Positions 34,035 to 46,151 are shown, counted from the first letter of the stretch. The stretch is 64,000 nt of DNA from Chryseobacterium binzhouense (GCF_007474545.1 NZ_VKOG01000003.1:124001-188000); one strand, 5' to 3'. The notes: generated from the sequence alone by a model not told the origin. Made by a program: numbers and translations.

Positions 34035-37013
34035 TTAAAATTTTAGATTAACTTGAAAACCAACCGTTCTTGCTGTTGGAAGCTGTCCGATTTCGGCTCC
34101 CGGAGTAATGGTAGAATCATTGAGAGCAGCAACTTCAGGATCAAACATCGGGAACTTCGTCCACATCCAGAGATTTTTTCCGAAAACGGCTAAAGTAAGT
34201 TCTGTAAGTTTTAAAGGAGCAATAACATCTTTTGAAAAAGAATAAGCAATTCTTGCGTCTCTCAACTTGATAAATGATGTATCAAAAGTATTGGTTTCCA
34301 CATTGGCTCTTCGGTAATAATCGCCATAATAAGCAGACAGACCAACCGCTTTTGTATTTGGGCTGTAAGTTCCGTCCGGATTCAGGATTACTCCCTGTCC
34401 TACGATGGTTCCGGCTGGGTTATCTCTTCCAACCAAAGTATGCTGAAGTTTTCCCTGTTCAGACATTTTATGGTGCGTCTGAGAATACGCTACACCGCCG
34501 TACTGACCGTCAAACGAAAAGCTGATCTGCCAGTTTTTAATTTTAAAATCATTCTGAAGACCTGCTCTCCATTTCGGGAATGCATTTCCTACTTTCTCTA
34601 CACGGTCAGGTCTTGCAGGAAGTCCTGTTGCAGGATCATAAACTACTTCCCCATTTGGGTTTCTTACCAGTTTGAATCCGTACAAATCTCCTAAAGAACC
34701 TCCAACAACAGCATTGTAATACAAAACTCCGGCAACGGTAGAAATAGTATAGAAACTTTCTCCTGCAAATTCTGGTGGTAAAGTGAGAATCTTGTTTCTG
34801 TTCATCGACCAGTTTGCGGAAATATTCCATGTAAAGTTTTGAGATTTGAATGGAAGTCCGTTCAGGCTCATTTCGATACCTCTGTTTCTTACTTTTCCGG
34901 CATTGATAATTCTACTGGAATATCCTGATTCCCATAATGTAGGTACAGTAATAATCTGGTTTTCGGTATCGTTCTGATAAAATGTGATATTATAACCTAA
35001 TCTGTTTTTCAATGCTGAAAAATCCATTCCGGCTTCAATATTGGTATTATCTTCAGGCTTTAACAGAGGATTGGGATACGTTCCCGGTGTGAGAACAGAA
35101 CCTACAAAATCACTTGGTGTATAGTATTTGTCAAGCTGATAAGGAAGTCCAGCCACCCCAACCTTCGCCCATGAAGCTCTTAACTTCCAGTAATTGAAAC
35201 TGGGAGATGATAATTTGAAAATATCAGAAAGAATAAAACTGGTACTTACCGAAGGGTAAAAGAAAGATCTGTATTGTACAGGAAGCGTACTGCTCCAGTC
35301 ATTTCGTCCGGTAACGTCCAAAAATATAAGATTATCATAATGTGCACTCAATAATCCGTAAACTGAGTTGGTCTGCTGGTCACTCGGTCTCGGAACTTTA
35401 GTAATCAATGAAATGGCATTATTCAGACTGTAATCACCCGCAACTTTAAGACCTTCTGCACGATAGTCATTCATCACGTATTCATTGTAACGAATACTTC
35501 CTCCCGCATTGGCATTCAGATGAAATTTACCAAAATCTTGCTTGTACGTGAAAAGCACATCATTATTAAATTCATTATTTTTTATGTACTGTTCCCTGTA
35601 AAACCCTTTTAGATAATTGGCTGAACTGTATGGTCTTTTCGTCGTTCTCTCTTCATTCAGTATCTCAATACCTGATCTCAACATCATACTGAAATTTTTA
35701 TTGAAATCGTAAGTAGCCGTAATGTTTCCTGTTATCATTTTCTTCTCAACTCCGTTCAGCATATGATAAGCAATCAGGTAAGGATTATCTATAAACGAAC
35801 TGAATGGGTGAATCTGATCTATTTCTTCTTGTCCCGGCTTCCAGATTGGTCTGTACCAAGCCAGATCAACATTCGGGTTCTGGAAAATCATAAAATATGA
35901 AATTGACTGATTGTTGTATCCCGTTGCAGGAAGATTATCACTTTTTGTGTTGGCGTAATTGAATCTTGTCGAAATTTTAAATTTATCTGTTAATTTATGA
36001 TCAAATGAGAACGCCATATTAAAACGGTTGAAACCTGTATTCGGCATCATCCATTTATTATCAAGATAAGTAAGAGAAGCTCTGTAACTTGTTTTTTCGC
36101 TGCTGTTTTCAATAGATACATTGTTGGATGAAGTAACACCTGTTTCCCAAAAACCTTTGATATTATCTTCATAAGGTCTCCAAAGCTGTCTTTCTTTACT
36201 CTGTCCCAAAACTGTAGGATCATACTGAAAATAATACTGTCCGTCGAACTTAGGTCCGAAAGCACTACTCGTTCCTCCTGTACTTACTCCATCTGCGGAA
36301 GCACCATAAGAATAGAAAAACTGTCCTGCTGTATTTTTGGCTAAAGTTCCCTGTCCGTATTGATATTGATAATCCGGCCATTTTAAAACAGAATCATAGC
36401 TTAATGATGAATTGAAAGACACTTTAATTCTTCCATTTTTGGTTTTTCCGGATTTGGTAGTGATCATCAAAGCTCCGTTTGCTGCTCTTGAACCGTACAA
36501 TGCCGCTGCAGAAGCTCCTTTCAGAACAGTAACCGATTCTATATCATCAGGATTAATACTGTTTAAACCATTTCCCAAATCGATTGGTAAATCTCCTCCT
36601 GTTCCCGCCCCGTAAGCTGCTGTTCCCGTTCCAGTAGTTGAATTACTCAGCGGAACACCGTCTACCACAATAAGAGCGTAATTATTGTCTAATGAAAAAG
36701 ATTTTTCGCCTCTCAAAGTAATTCTTGCCGAACCTAAAGGTCCCGCTCCTGCTGTCTGAATTTTCAAACCTGCAACACGCCCTTCAAGACCTTGAGCCCA
36801 GTTATTATTCTGAATGTTTTCAAAAACTTCAGCATTTACCTTCTCGGCTACATAACCTAATGATTTATCCTGCCTTTTGATTCCGAGAGCTGTAACAACA
36901 ACCTCTTCAATATTCTTCACCGTATCTTTCTTTACCTGTTGCTGAGCCGCCATATCGACACTTACCAACCCTAAAACGGATAACAGAAGTAATTTTTGAG
37001 TCTCCTTACGCAT
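34035..37013 (-). CDS. SusC/RagA-family TonB-dependent outer membrane channel
   Basis: The 992-residue protein has a signal peptide, then KNIEEVVVTALGIKRQDKSLGY (TonB-box-like and plug start), a plug domain (about 30-165, with VDGVPLSN and SVTVLKGASAAALYGSRAANG) and a long beta-barrel ending in the aromatic-terminal ...TVGFQVNLKF. The carboxypeptidase-regulatory-like N-terminal extension of many SusC proteins is absent. It imports ligand bound by the adjacent SusD using TonB energy. I chose the ATG at 37013; the frame is also open seven codons upstream at a TTG. A promoter-like -7 element lies 19 bp upstream. Confidence 0.93.
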   Translation of the reverse strand: MRKETQKLLLLSVLGLVSVDMAAQQQVKKDTVKNIEEVVVTALGIKRQDKSLGYVAEKVNAEVFENIQNNNWAQGLEGRVAGLKIQTAGAGPLGSARITLRGEKSFSLDNNYALIVVDGVPLSNSTTGTGTAAYGAGTGGDLPIDLGNGLNSINPDDIESVTVLKGASAAALYGSRAANGALMITTKSGKTKNGRIKVSFNSSLSYDSVLKWPDYQYQYGQGTLAKNTAGQFFYSYGASADGVSTGGTSSAFGPKFDGQYYFQYDPTVLGQSKERQLWRPYEDNIKGFWETGVTSSNNVSIENSSEKTSYRASLTYLDNKWMMPNTGFNRFNMAFSFDHKLTDKFKISTRFNYANTKSDNLPATGYNNQSISYFMIFQNPNVDLAWYRPIWKPGQEEIDQIHPFSSFIDNPYLIAYHMLNGVEKKMITGNITATYDFNKNFSMMLRSGIEILNEERTTKRPYSSANYLKGFYREQYIKNNEFNNDVLFTYKQDFGKFHLNANAGGSIRYNEYVMNDYRAEGLKVAGDYSLNNAISLITKVPRPSDQQTNSVYGLLSAHYDNLIFLDVTGRNDWSSTLPVQYRSFFYPSVSTSFILSDIFKLSSPSFNYWKLRASWAKVGVAGLPYQLDKYYTPSDFVGSVLTPGTYPNPLLKPEDNTNIEAGMDFSALKNRLGYNITFYQNDTENQIITVPTLWESGYSSRIINAGKVRNRGIEMSLNGLPFKSQNFTWNISANWSMNRNKILTLPPEFAGESFYTISTVAGVLYYNAVVGGSLGDLYGFKLVRNPNGEVVYDPATGLPARPDRVEKVGNAFPKWRAGLQNDFKIKNWQISFSFDGQYGGVAYSQTHHKMSEQGKLQHTLVGRDNPAGTIVGQGVILNPDGTYSPNTKAVGLSAYYGDYYRRANVETNTFDTSFIKLRDARIAYSFSKDVIAPLKLTELTLAVFGKNLWMWTKFPMFDPEVAALNDSTITPGAEIGQLPTARTVGFQVNLKF

Positions 37014-37031
37014 ATCTAATTTTTGTTTGCG

Positions 37032-37039
37032 CAAAATTA
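37032..37039 (-). promoter_or_regulatory. Candidate -7 element of the first SusC gene
   Basis: TAATTTTG on the minus strand fits TAnnTTTG. It starts about 19 bp before the chosen ATG and overlaps the upstream TTG region, supporting the downstream start. Confidence 0.5.
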
Positions 37040-37298
37040 TAACGACATTATGAGTAAGGTTTTAATAAGCTTTTAACATATTTTAAATAATTTTTAAACG
37101 AAATATTAATTTATTTTAACAATTAATATTATACAACTATCATACAGTCGTTTAGAGATATGAATGAAGTTTAATGCAATACATAAAGGCTTTTGAACGT
37201 AACTTTATCATCTTTCTCCATTGATTCGAAAATAAATTCCAAAAAAAAATACCTCACAGAAAAATCTGCAAGGCACGAATGTTATTGTAAGAGTAAAC

Positions 37299-38045
37299 TT
37301 ATTTCTTCTTCAACTGATCGGGGATATTTGTGGTTACAAAACCAATTCCCTGTTTTTTCAGTTCGTCATAAATTTCAACTTTATTGATCGTCCATGAATT
37401 GGTGATTAATCCTAAATCATTGGCTTCCGAAATCCAGGTCGGATTTTTCTGGAACACGCTGTAATGATAATCCATTCCGTCAAGACCTTCTTCTTTTATC
37501 TGCTGAGGAGACAATTCACCATTCAGATATTGAACTTTAAAATCGGGAGCGATTTTCTTGATCTGCTTACAGATATTCAGGCTGAAAGAAATATACTCGC
37601 ATTGAGATTCCAGCTTCATATCTCTGATCATTTGTATTGTTTTTTCCACAATTTCGTTTTCCAGAGCTTCTGTTTTAGCAGGTTTAATTTCCACAATAAG
37701 CTTCAGAGCTTTGTCTTTTTTTCCCTGTTTAAGATAATCTTTCAAAGTGGGCAGCTTTTCACCATTGGAAAGCTTCGCTTTTTCAAGTTCTTTAAAATCA
37801 AAGTCAGAAATTTCCATTTTAGCGTGATGCTCATCATGGTTAATGACCAAAATACCATCTTTTGTCATTCTCACATCAAATTCAGATCCGTAAATTTTCA
37901 GATTCTGGGCATTTTGTAAAGATTTAATTGAATTTTCCGTTGTTGGAGGCTGTGTCTGAAAATAACCTCTGTGTGCGATAATTTGGGTTTGTGCATTCAT
38001 AATTCCTGCGCTTAAAACTGCAAACCCTAAGATAAACTTTTTCAT
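37299..38045 (-). CDS. Exported glycerophosphodiester phosphodiesterase
   Basis: The 248-residue protein has a signal peptide (about 1-18) and the GDPD signature: IIAHRGYFQTQPPTTENS with the catalytic HRG, FDVRMTKDGILVINHDEHHAK with the DxxxTxD-like metal residues and catalytic HD, then LIVEIKPAK near 115. It hydrolyses deacylated phospholipids such as glycerophosphocholine to sn-glycerol-3-phosphate and the alcohol, probably in the periplasm. A 286-bp gap and its own promoter separate it from SusC on the same strand. The products could feed phosphatases such as PafA. Confidence 0.92.
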   Translation of the reverse strand: MKKFILGFAVLSAGIMNAQTQIIAHRGYFQTQPPTTENSIKSLQNAQNLKIYGSEFDVRMTKDGILVINHDEHHAKMEISDFDFKELEKAKLSNGEKLPTLKDYLKQGKKDKALKLIVEIKPAKTEALENEIVEKTIQMIRDMKLESQCEYISFSLNICKQIKKIAPDFKVQYLNGELSPQQIKEEGLDGMDYHYSVFQKNPTWISEANDLGLITNSWTINKVEIYDELKKQGIGFVTTNIPDQLKKK

Positions 38046-38117
38046 AATTAAATATTCGACTTCATTAAAAATTTCAGCAAATACATTTCACCGACTGAAT
38101 CATTCTGAAACAGTACG

Positions 38118-38125
38118 CAAATTTA
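38118..38125 (-). promoter_or_regulatory. Candidate -7 element of the GDPD gene
   Basis: TAAATTTG on the minus strand fits TAnnTTTG, about 72 bp before the ATG. Confidence 0.45.
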
Positions 38126-38215
38126 AAAAGAGATTCTGAACTCCTCTTTAAAATGATTTAAACATTTCCTGAATTTAATCTTAATTTTAATCATTCAAAT
38201 CTGCTCAAGACTTAT

Positions 38216-38223
38216 TATTTTTG
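38216..38223 (+). promoter_or_regulatory. Candidate -7 element of ligA
   Basis: TATTTTTG fits TAnnTTTG, 18 bp before the ATG. Confidence 0.5.
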
Positions 38224-38226
38224 TGA

Positions 38227-40245
<2,019 letters not shown>

Positions 40246-40268
40246 CTAGGTTTATCTTTAATTAAACT

Positions 40269-40299
40269 AAAGACTGTCTTTTTAGGCAGTCTTTTTGTT
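40269..40299 (+). terminator. Terminator of ligA
   Basis: The arms AAAGACTGTC and GGCAGTCTTT (one G-U) are followed by TTTTTGTTG-type sequence. Confidence 0.75.
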
Positions 40300-40321
40300 G
40301 TCATCTAACAAAATTTAGTTT

Positions 40322-40966
40322 ATGGACTTCCTTAAAGATCACTCTATTCAGAACGAGCTTTTGTTGATATTTATTTCGGTTTTACTCGGAATTCTGATCG
40401 GAGCAGAGCGTGAATACAGAAACAAATCTGCGGGTTTACGTACTTTTATTCTGGTTTGTTTCGGGTCTTGTCTTTTTACTATTTTATCCATTAAAATAGG
40501 AGTCGACGATCCGGACAGAATTGCTGCCAATATCATTACCGGGATTGGGTTTTTGGGAGCCGGTGTAATTTTTAAAGGAGACACAAAAATAGACGGAATT
40601 ACAACCGCCACAACAATCTGGGCAACGTCTTCTGTCGGGATGGCAGTTGGTTCGGGTTATGTATATTTATCTATCTTGGGAACATTTCTCATTCTGATGG
40701 TTTTAAGTTCGCTTAATTTTTTTGAAAAATTTATTGACAACCATCACAAAATCAGAGAATACACCATTGCAGTAACCGATTTTCAGTCGGTGGCACATTG
40801 CGAAGTTTTATTTAAAACTTATCATCTAAGATTTAAAGTTGCAAAACAAAAATACAACCAGGGAACTTTGGTTACATCCTGGATCGTTACCGGAAAAAAT
40901 AAAGACCACGAATCTCTGATGCAACACCTTATGAAAGACGAAAACATTTTTTCTTATGAGTTTTAA
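40322..40966 (+). CDS. MgtC/SapB-family membrane protein
   Basis: The 214-residue protein has four to five membrane segments in the first 135 residues and carries the family signatures GAEREYRNKSAGLRT (about 27-41) and ITGIGFLGAGVIFKG (about 72-86), then TTATTIWATSSVGMAVGSG. A soluble ACT-like C-terminal domain follows (about 145-214). MgtC proteins support growth in low magnesium or acid stress and interact with the F-ATPase in some pathogens; the job of the environmental homologues is less certain. It follows the ligA terminator at about 20 bp and is probably transcribed alone. Confidence 0.88.
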   Translation: MDFLKDHSIQNELLLIFISVLLGILIGAEREYRNKSAGLRTFILVCFGSCLFTILSIKIGVDDPDRIAANIITGIGFLGAGVIFKGDTKIDGITTATTIWATSSVGMAVGSGYVYLSILGTFLILMVLSSLNFFEKFIDNHHKIREYTIAVTDFQSVAHCEVLFKTYHLRFKVAKQKYNQGTLVTSWIVTGKNKDHESLMQHLMKDENIFSYEF

Positions 40967-41175
40967 ATGATAATAAGAGTTTGTATAAGTTCATTTAAGA
41001 AATCCAAATTTCCTAGAATCAATTATAAAATACAATATGGATAAGCTATAATTTTATTTTTATTTTAAATTAAAAAAAGATCATATTTCCGTTAATTTTC
41101 AAAACATAAATCTAAAACCTGAGTTTTACTTTAATAAAAAAACTAAAATGCTTATTTTAGACAAAATTTTTTATA

Positions 41176-43317
41176 ATGATAAAACGTAATATTCTTATTG
41201 CTTCTGCATTTTTCAGTTTTTCTTTGGGAATTGCGCAGCAGTATGGTGGAATGTGGATTCCGACCGAACTTAATGAAAAGGAAATGAAAGATCTCGGAAT
41301 GAAAATTTCTGCAAAAGATATTTTCAATACCCAAAAACCGAGTATTAAAGATGCAGTAGTACAGTTCAATGGCGGTTGTACAGCAGAAATTATTTCTCCG
41401 AAAGGATTATTACTTACCAATCACCACTGTGGTTACGGGCAGATTCAGTCACATTCAACAGTACAGAATGACCTTCTTTCTAATGGTTTCTGGGCTAAAA
41501 ACATGAATTCCGAACTACCAAATCCGGGAGTTACCGTAGATTTTATTGTTGATATAAAGGAAGTAACAACACAGATTCTTCAGGGAACAGAAAATCTTCA
41601 GGAACCGGAACTATCAAAAAAAATCGCAGCCAATATTGACACTTACAAAAAATCTCAAAAAACTGAAGATTATCAATCAATTTCTGTAAAGCCGATGTAC
41701 TACGGCAATAAATTTTATGCCTATGTGATTGAAACCTATAAAGATGTACGATTGGTAGGCGCTCCGCCGCAAAGCATCGGGAAATTTGGAAGTGATACGG
41801 ATAACTGGGTTTGGCCAAGACATACGGGAGATTTTTCTATGTTCAGAATTTACGCTGATAAAAATAACAAGCCTGCGGAATATTCTAAAGACAATGTTCC
41901 TTACGTTCCGAAACATTATTTACCGGTTTCCATCAAAGATAAAAATGAAAATGATTTCACTTTTGTTTTCGGATTTCCGGGGAGAACAACAGAATATCTT
42001 CCTGCCATCGCCGTAGAAAAAATCATGACTGAAATAGATCCTGCAAGAATTGCAGTGCGCGATGTTGCTCTGAAAACTCTGGACGAAAAAATGCGAACCG
42101 ACGATGCCACAAGAATACAGTATGCATCTAAATATGCTTCTGTAGCCAACTATTGGAAAAAATGGATCGGTGAGGTAGAAGGTCTGAAAAAATCTAACGC
42201 AGTACAGAAGAAAAAGAATTACGAAAACTCTCTTGCCGCCAAAAATCCTGCAATAAAAACAACGATTGACCAGATCAACAAACTGTATGCAGATCAGGCT
42301 CCTTTTGCACTCAACAATGCCTATTACAGTGAAGTGGTAAGAAACGCAGAGACATTAATGCTTGCGAATATGTTTTCTGGTTTCATTGCTTCTGCAGAAG
42401 CAGGAAAATTGGATGAGAAAGGGATTGCATCATTCAAAAAAAGACTTACTTCTTTCTACAAAGATTATAATGCAGAACTTGATGCTAAAGTAACAGCAAA
42501 ACTTTTAGCATTATATGCCAATAAGACTGCTCCACAGTTTTTACCTGCCGGTTTTGCAGAATTTAAAGATGAAAATCAAAATATCATCAGTATTGAAAAA
42601 CTTTCAAAGAATTCTGTGATCACAGGAAGATCAAACGTAAACGGAGCTTCATTAAGCGAAAATATTGATAAAGTGTTTTCTAATCAGGATAATTTAATTA
42701 AAACCATCAAAAAAGATCCTGTTTATGAGCTTTTCATGAATATAAGAAATACTTATATGAAATCTGCAGATCCTCAGTTTACCTCTTTACAGACCCAGAT
42801 TGATGCTTTGCAGAAAAAATACATGGCACAGCAAATGGAAACTGATAAAGACAGAAAATTTTTCCCGGATGCCAATTCTACCCTTCGTGTAACATACGGA
42901 CAGGTAAAAGGTTCTACTCCGAGAGATGCTGTTTCCTACGATTATCAAACGCATTTAGCCGGAGTAATGGAAAAGTATGTTCCTGGAGATTATGAGTTTG
43001 ATGTACCCAAAAAACTGATTGATCTTTACAACAAAAAAGATTACGGTATTTACAAAGATAAAACCGGTGATGTCCCTGTCGGATTTACTGCAACCAATCA
43101 TACAACAGGAGGAAATTCCGGAAGTCCTGCTCTTGACGCAAAAGGAAACTTAATTGGATTGAACTTTGACAGACAATGGGAAGGAACCATGAGTGACATC
43201 AATTATGATCCACGTTTCAGCAGAAACATTATGGTTGATACGAAATATATTCTCTTCATTATTGATAAATTTGCCGATTCCAAATGGCTGATTGATGAAA
43301 TGAAGATTGTAAAGTAA
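41176..43317 (+). CDS. dpp11: S46-family dipeptidyl-peptidase, DPP11 type
   Basis: The 713-residue exported serine peptidase has a signal peptide (about 1-20), the His of the triad at H83/H84 in LLLTNHHCGYG, and the nucleophile S648 in TGGNSGSP. Eighteen residues later is R666 in NFDRQWEGTMSD. In Porphyromonas DPP11 the matching arginine (R673) selects Asp/Glu at P1, whereas DPP7 has Gly there, so acidic-residue specificity is inferred. It removes dipeptides from peptide N-termini in the periplasm to feed amino acid catabolism. It is monocistronic with a terminator. Confidence 0.92.
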   Translation: MIKRNILIASAFFSFSLGIAQQYGGMWIPTELNEKEMKDLGMKISAKDIFNTQKPSIKDAVVQFNGGCTAEIISPKGLLLTNHHCGYGQIQSHSTVQNDLLSNGFWAKNMNSELPNPGVTVDFIVDIKEVTTQILQGTENLQEPELSKKIAANIDTYKKSQKTEDYQSISVKPMYYGNKFYAYVIETYKDVRLVGAPPQSIGKFGSDTDNWVWPRHTGDFSMFRIYADKNNKPAEYSKDNVPYVPKHYLPVSIKDKNENDFTFVFGFPGRTTEYLPAIAVEKIMTEIDPARIAVRDVALKTLDEKMRTDDATRIQYASKYASVANYWKKWIGEVEGLKKSNAVQKKKNYENSLAAKNPAIKTTIDQINKLYADQAPFALNNAYYSEVVRNAETLMLANMFSGFIASAEAGKLDEKGIASFKKRLTSFYKDYNAELDAKVTAKLLALYANKTAPQFLPAGFAEFKDENQNIISIEKLSKNSVITGRSNVNGASLSENIDKVFSNQDNLIKTIKKDPVYELFMNIRNTYMKSADPQFTSLQTQIDALQKKYMAQQMETDKDRKFFPDANSTLRVTYGQVKGSTPRDAVSYDYQTHLAGVMEKYVPGDYEFDVPKKLIDLYNKKDYGIYKDKTGDVPVGFTATNHTTGGNSGSPALDAKGNLIGLNFDRQWEGTMSDINYDPRFSRNIMVDTKYILFIIDKFADSKWLIDEMKIVK

Positions 43318-43339
43318 AGCCTTAATCTATATTATAAAT

Positions 43340-43367
43340 GTCCTGAAAATATTTCAGGACTTTTTTT
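43340..43367 (+). terminator. Terminator of the S46 peptidase gene
   Basis: The perfect arms GTCCTGAAA and TTTCAGGAC are followed by TTTTTTT. Confidence 0.85.
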
Positions 43368-43564
43368 ATGCAAAATATATTGTCTGAAATTATTATTTAT
43401 CTCGACTGTTTAATTTATAATTTTCACATAATAATACCACAACTGCTAAAATAAAGCAGTTTTAAAAACAATTAATAATTTTATAAATAAATAACATAAT
43501 TCAGTTAAAATTAAAAAATTAATAAAAGTATAATATTATATATTATTTATATTTATAGATTGTC

Positions 43565-43572
43565 TACTTTTG
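43565..43572 (+). promoter_or_regulatory. Candidate -7 element of the adhesin gene
   Basis: TACTTTTG fits TAnnTTTG, 26 bp before the ATG. The 150 bp upstream are almost pure A/T, a possible curved UP-like region. Confidence 0.55.
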
Positions 43573-43598
43573 CAAAAGTTATATAAATCAAACTGAAT

Positions 43599-46151
43599 AT
43601 GAGAAAACACTACAAATGTCCGTCACTGTGGAACAGTAACGGTTTAAAAAAAGCAGGGATTTCGGTTCTTGCATTATTTGGAGCAATCCAGGGTTTAAAT
43701 GCACAAGTAAGTGATTACATTTTTTCACAAAGCAACGGAACCTTTAGCAGTATTGCATCTACAGGCACAATCGTTACCGGAAGTGAAGCTACAACTTCTA
43801 CTACCAATGACACCACAGGATGGACTGTAACCATTCCTTTCAATTTTAATTTCAACGGCACAGATTACACTTCAATTTATGTAAACTCCAACGGAGGTGC
43901 TGTATTTGGTTCAACTACGAGTAATGCTGCTACTGTAATATCTTCATCTACAGGATATTCTGGTGCTGTTGGTGTTATGAACCGAGATTTATGGGGAGTA
44001 TTTATTACATCAGGAGTTACTACAAGTGGGTCAGATATTATCACCAATGTGGGTTCTTTTAAAGGAATCGAAATTGGTAAAACACTTAACAACGTTAATG
44101 GAATACCTCTAAATGCAACTATTACAGCTTTCGATGAAACTGCGGGAACTATAACTATGTCTGCACCTGCTACTTCCAGTTCTTCTGCTGCTGTTGTGAG
44201 ATATGGATCCGGTAAAGTTTTAACTTCTGTTGAAGGTACAGCACCCAATAGAGTATTTGTTATTGAATGGATAGGATATAATGATTTCAGTGCTTCTGTG
44301 ACTGGAAGTAACCATCTCAACTTTCAACTAAGGTTATCTGAAACTACAAACACAATTTCTACGGTTTATGGATCTTATTATAACCTAAATACTACCTCAA
44401 GAACCAATCAGATTGGTTTAAGAGGTGCAACAAATACTGATTTTAATAATAGATCAGGTGCTGTAGGAAATCCATGGAATAATACATCTGCAGGAACATC
44501 TAACAGCGCAAGCGTTTCGAGAGATGATGTAAATTTTCCTGCTTCAGGATTAACATTTATGTGGACACCCTCTACCTGCAAATCTCCGACTGCATTAACG
44601 GTTACAGCTTCATCAATTACGGCTAATGAAGCACAAGCCACCTGGACAGCTTCATCATCTAACCCAGCGAATGGATATGAAGTTTATTACAGTACCTCAA
44701 ATACTGCTCCGACAGCAACTACTGTTCTTGATGCAACGAATTCTGTCACATCAACAACAAACTCTGCTACGATAAACGGTTTAGCACCATTAACAACGTA
44801 TTATGTGTGGGTAAGATCAGCATGTTCTACTTCAGATAAAAGTAACTGGACTTCTTCAGCAACTTTCACAACATTACCAACATGCTTTGTCCCAACCGCT
44901 TTAACGGTTAATAGCGCTACAATAACAGCAAACAGTGCTGTTGCATCTTGGACAGCTCCTTCAACGACTCCTGCAAATGGATATGAAGTTTACTACAGCA
45001 CCTCCAATACAGCACCTACATCTAGCACTGTATTAGATGCAACCAATTCTCTAACATCCACTACAACATCTGTTACGATTGGAAATCTGCTTAATAGTAC
45101 GACTTATTATGTTTGGGTAAGATCTGTGTGTATCGGTACAGACAGAAGCGCTTGGACTGCAATGAGCTCTTTCAGAACTTTATGTCAACCACCAGCACTT
45201 CTATCAACAACAGGAGCTACCGTATGTCCCGGGAACACAGCAACCCTTTCTGCTACTGCAGATACAGGAGCAACAATAAACTGGTATAGTTCTGCAAATG
45301 GTGGTACTGCGATAGCAACAGGTAATTCTTTCACTACTCCATCAATAAATTCGACTACAAGTTACTGGGCAACTGCCTCAACAGGATCTACCAATTCAGC
45401 TGGTCTAACGAACGCTATTTCGACGAGCGGTTATACTTTGGAAGCAGGTTTATTTTTCAATGCAATAACTAGTTTTACATTAGAAGGAGTATATGTTTAT
45501 CCTACCGGAACCGGTGCCGGAACTGTAACTATTGCTTTACAGGATGGAAGTGTCTCTCCGGCAACGACTATCGAATCTATTACGGTAAATTTAACAGGTA
45601 GCGCAACACCGGTTAAAACTTATGTCCCTCTTAACTTTACGGTTCCTGTGGGTACTAATTACAAATTAATGATGATGACAAGAACAGGTCTTGTTACAGG
45701 ATTAATAAGAGAATCCGGAACAACTTGGGGATCTTATCCACTTACAGTACCGGGCGTATTATCTATTACTAATGGAAATTGCTGTTCAGGGAACACTACA
45801 TCAACCAGCTATTATTATTTCTATGACTGGAAAGTTGTAACAGGATGTGAATCAGCAAGACAACAGGTTACCGCTACAGCAGATTCTTCGGCTTGTCTTG
45901 GAACATCAGAAACTGATCTTACGAAAAACAACATTAAGGTTTATCCTAATCCATTCTCTGATGTATTGAATATTTCGGACATCAAGAATGTGAAATCAAT
46001 TTCTGTTATGGATATTGCAGGCAGATTGGTTAAAACTTTCGACAAACCTGCTTCTACGCTTCAATTAAGAGAATTAAATGCAGGAATGTATATGATCGTT
46101 CTTCATATGAACGACGGTACAAAACAGACATTGAAAGCTATTAAAAAATAG
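43599..46151 (+). CDS. T9SS-sorted adhesin with two fibronectin type III domains
   Basis: The 850-residue surface protein has a long signal sequence (cleavage likely after LNAQ near 36). An N-terminal beta-sandwich region follows (about 40-320), then two near-duplicate fibronectin type III domains (about 325-427 and 428-528; both contain NGYEVYYSTSNTAPT and TTYYVWVRS). An Ig-like domain (about 529-600, VCPGNTATLSATA) and a further beta domain come next. The C-terminal type A sorting domain of the type IX system (about 780-850) has VYPNPFSDVLNIS and ends in QTLKAIKK. The protein is expected to be secreted by the T9SS and attached at the surface. No enzyme motif is seen; adhesion is inferred. 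Confidence 0.85.
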   Translation: MRKHYKCPSLWNSNGLKKAGISVLALFGAIQGLNAQVSDYIFSQSNGTFSSIASTGTIVTGSEATTSTTNDTTGWTVTIPFNFNFNGTDYTSIYVNSNGGAVFGSTTSNAATVISSSTGYSGAVGVMNRDLWGVFITSGVTTSGSDIITNVGSFKGIEIGKTLNNVNGIPLNATITAFDETAGTITMSAPATSSSSAAVVRYGSGKVLTSVEGTAPNRVFVIEWIGYNDFSASVTGSNHLNFQLRLSETTNTISTVYGSYYNLNTTSRTNQIGLRGATNTDFNNRSGAVGNPWNNTSAGTSNSASVSRDDVNFPASGLTFMWTPSTCKSPTALTVTASSITANEAQATWTASSSNPANGYEVYYSTSNTAPTATTVLDATNSVTSTTNSATINGLAPLTTYYVWVRSACSTSDKSNWTSSATFTTLPTCFVPTALTVNSATITANSAVASWTAPSTTPANGYEVYYSTSNTAPTSSTVLDATNSLTSTTTSVTIGNLLNSTTYYVWVRSVCIGTDRSAWTAMSSFRTLCQPPALLSTTGATVCPGNTATLSATADTGATINWYSSANGGTAIATGNSFTTPSINSTTSYWATASTGSTNSAGLTNAISTSGYTLEAGLFFNAITSFTLEGVYVYPTGTGAGTVTIALQDGSVSPATTIESITVNLTGSATPVKTYVPLNFTVPVGTNYKLMMMTRTGLVTGLIRESGTTWGSYPLTVPGVLSITNGNCCSGNTTSTSYYYFYDWKVVTGCESARQQVTATADSSACLGTSETDLTKNNIKVYPNPFSDVLNISDIKNVKSISVMDIAGRLVKTFDKPASTLQLRELNAGMYMIVLHMNDGTKQTLKAIKK

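Noticed and set aside
43877-44320. 147-codon minus-strand frame in the adhesin gene
   Set aside because: Antisense to the signal-bearing T9SS protein; Val/Pro-rich shadow of Thr/Ser repeats.
44640-45180. Direct DNA repeats as a possible mobile or CRISPR-like array
   Set aside because: They are two in-frame copies of a fibronectin type III domain about 300 bp long, not short spaced repeats.
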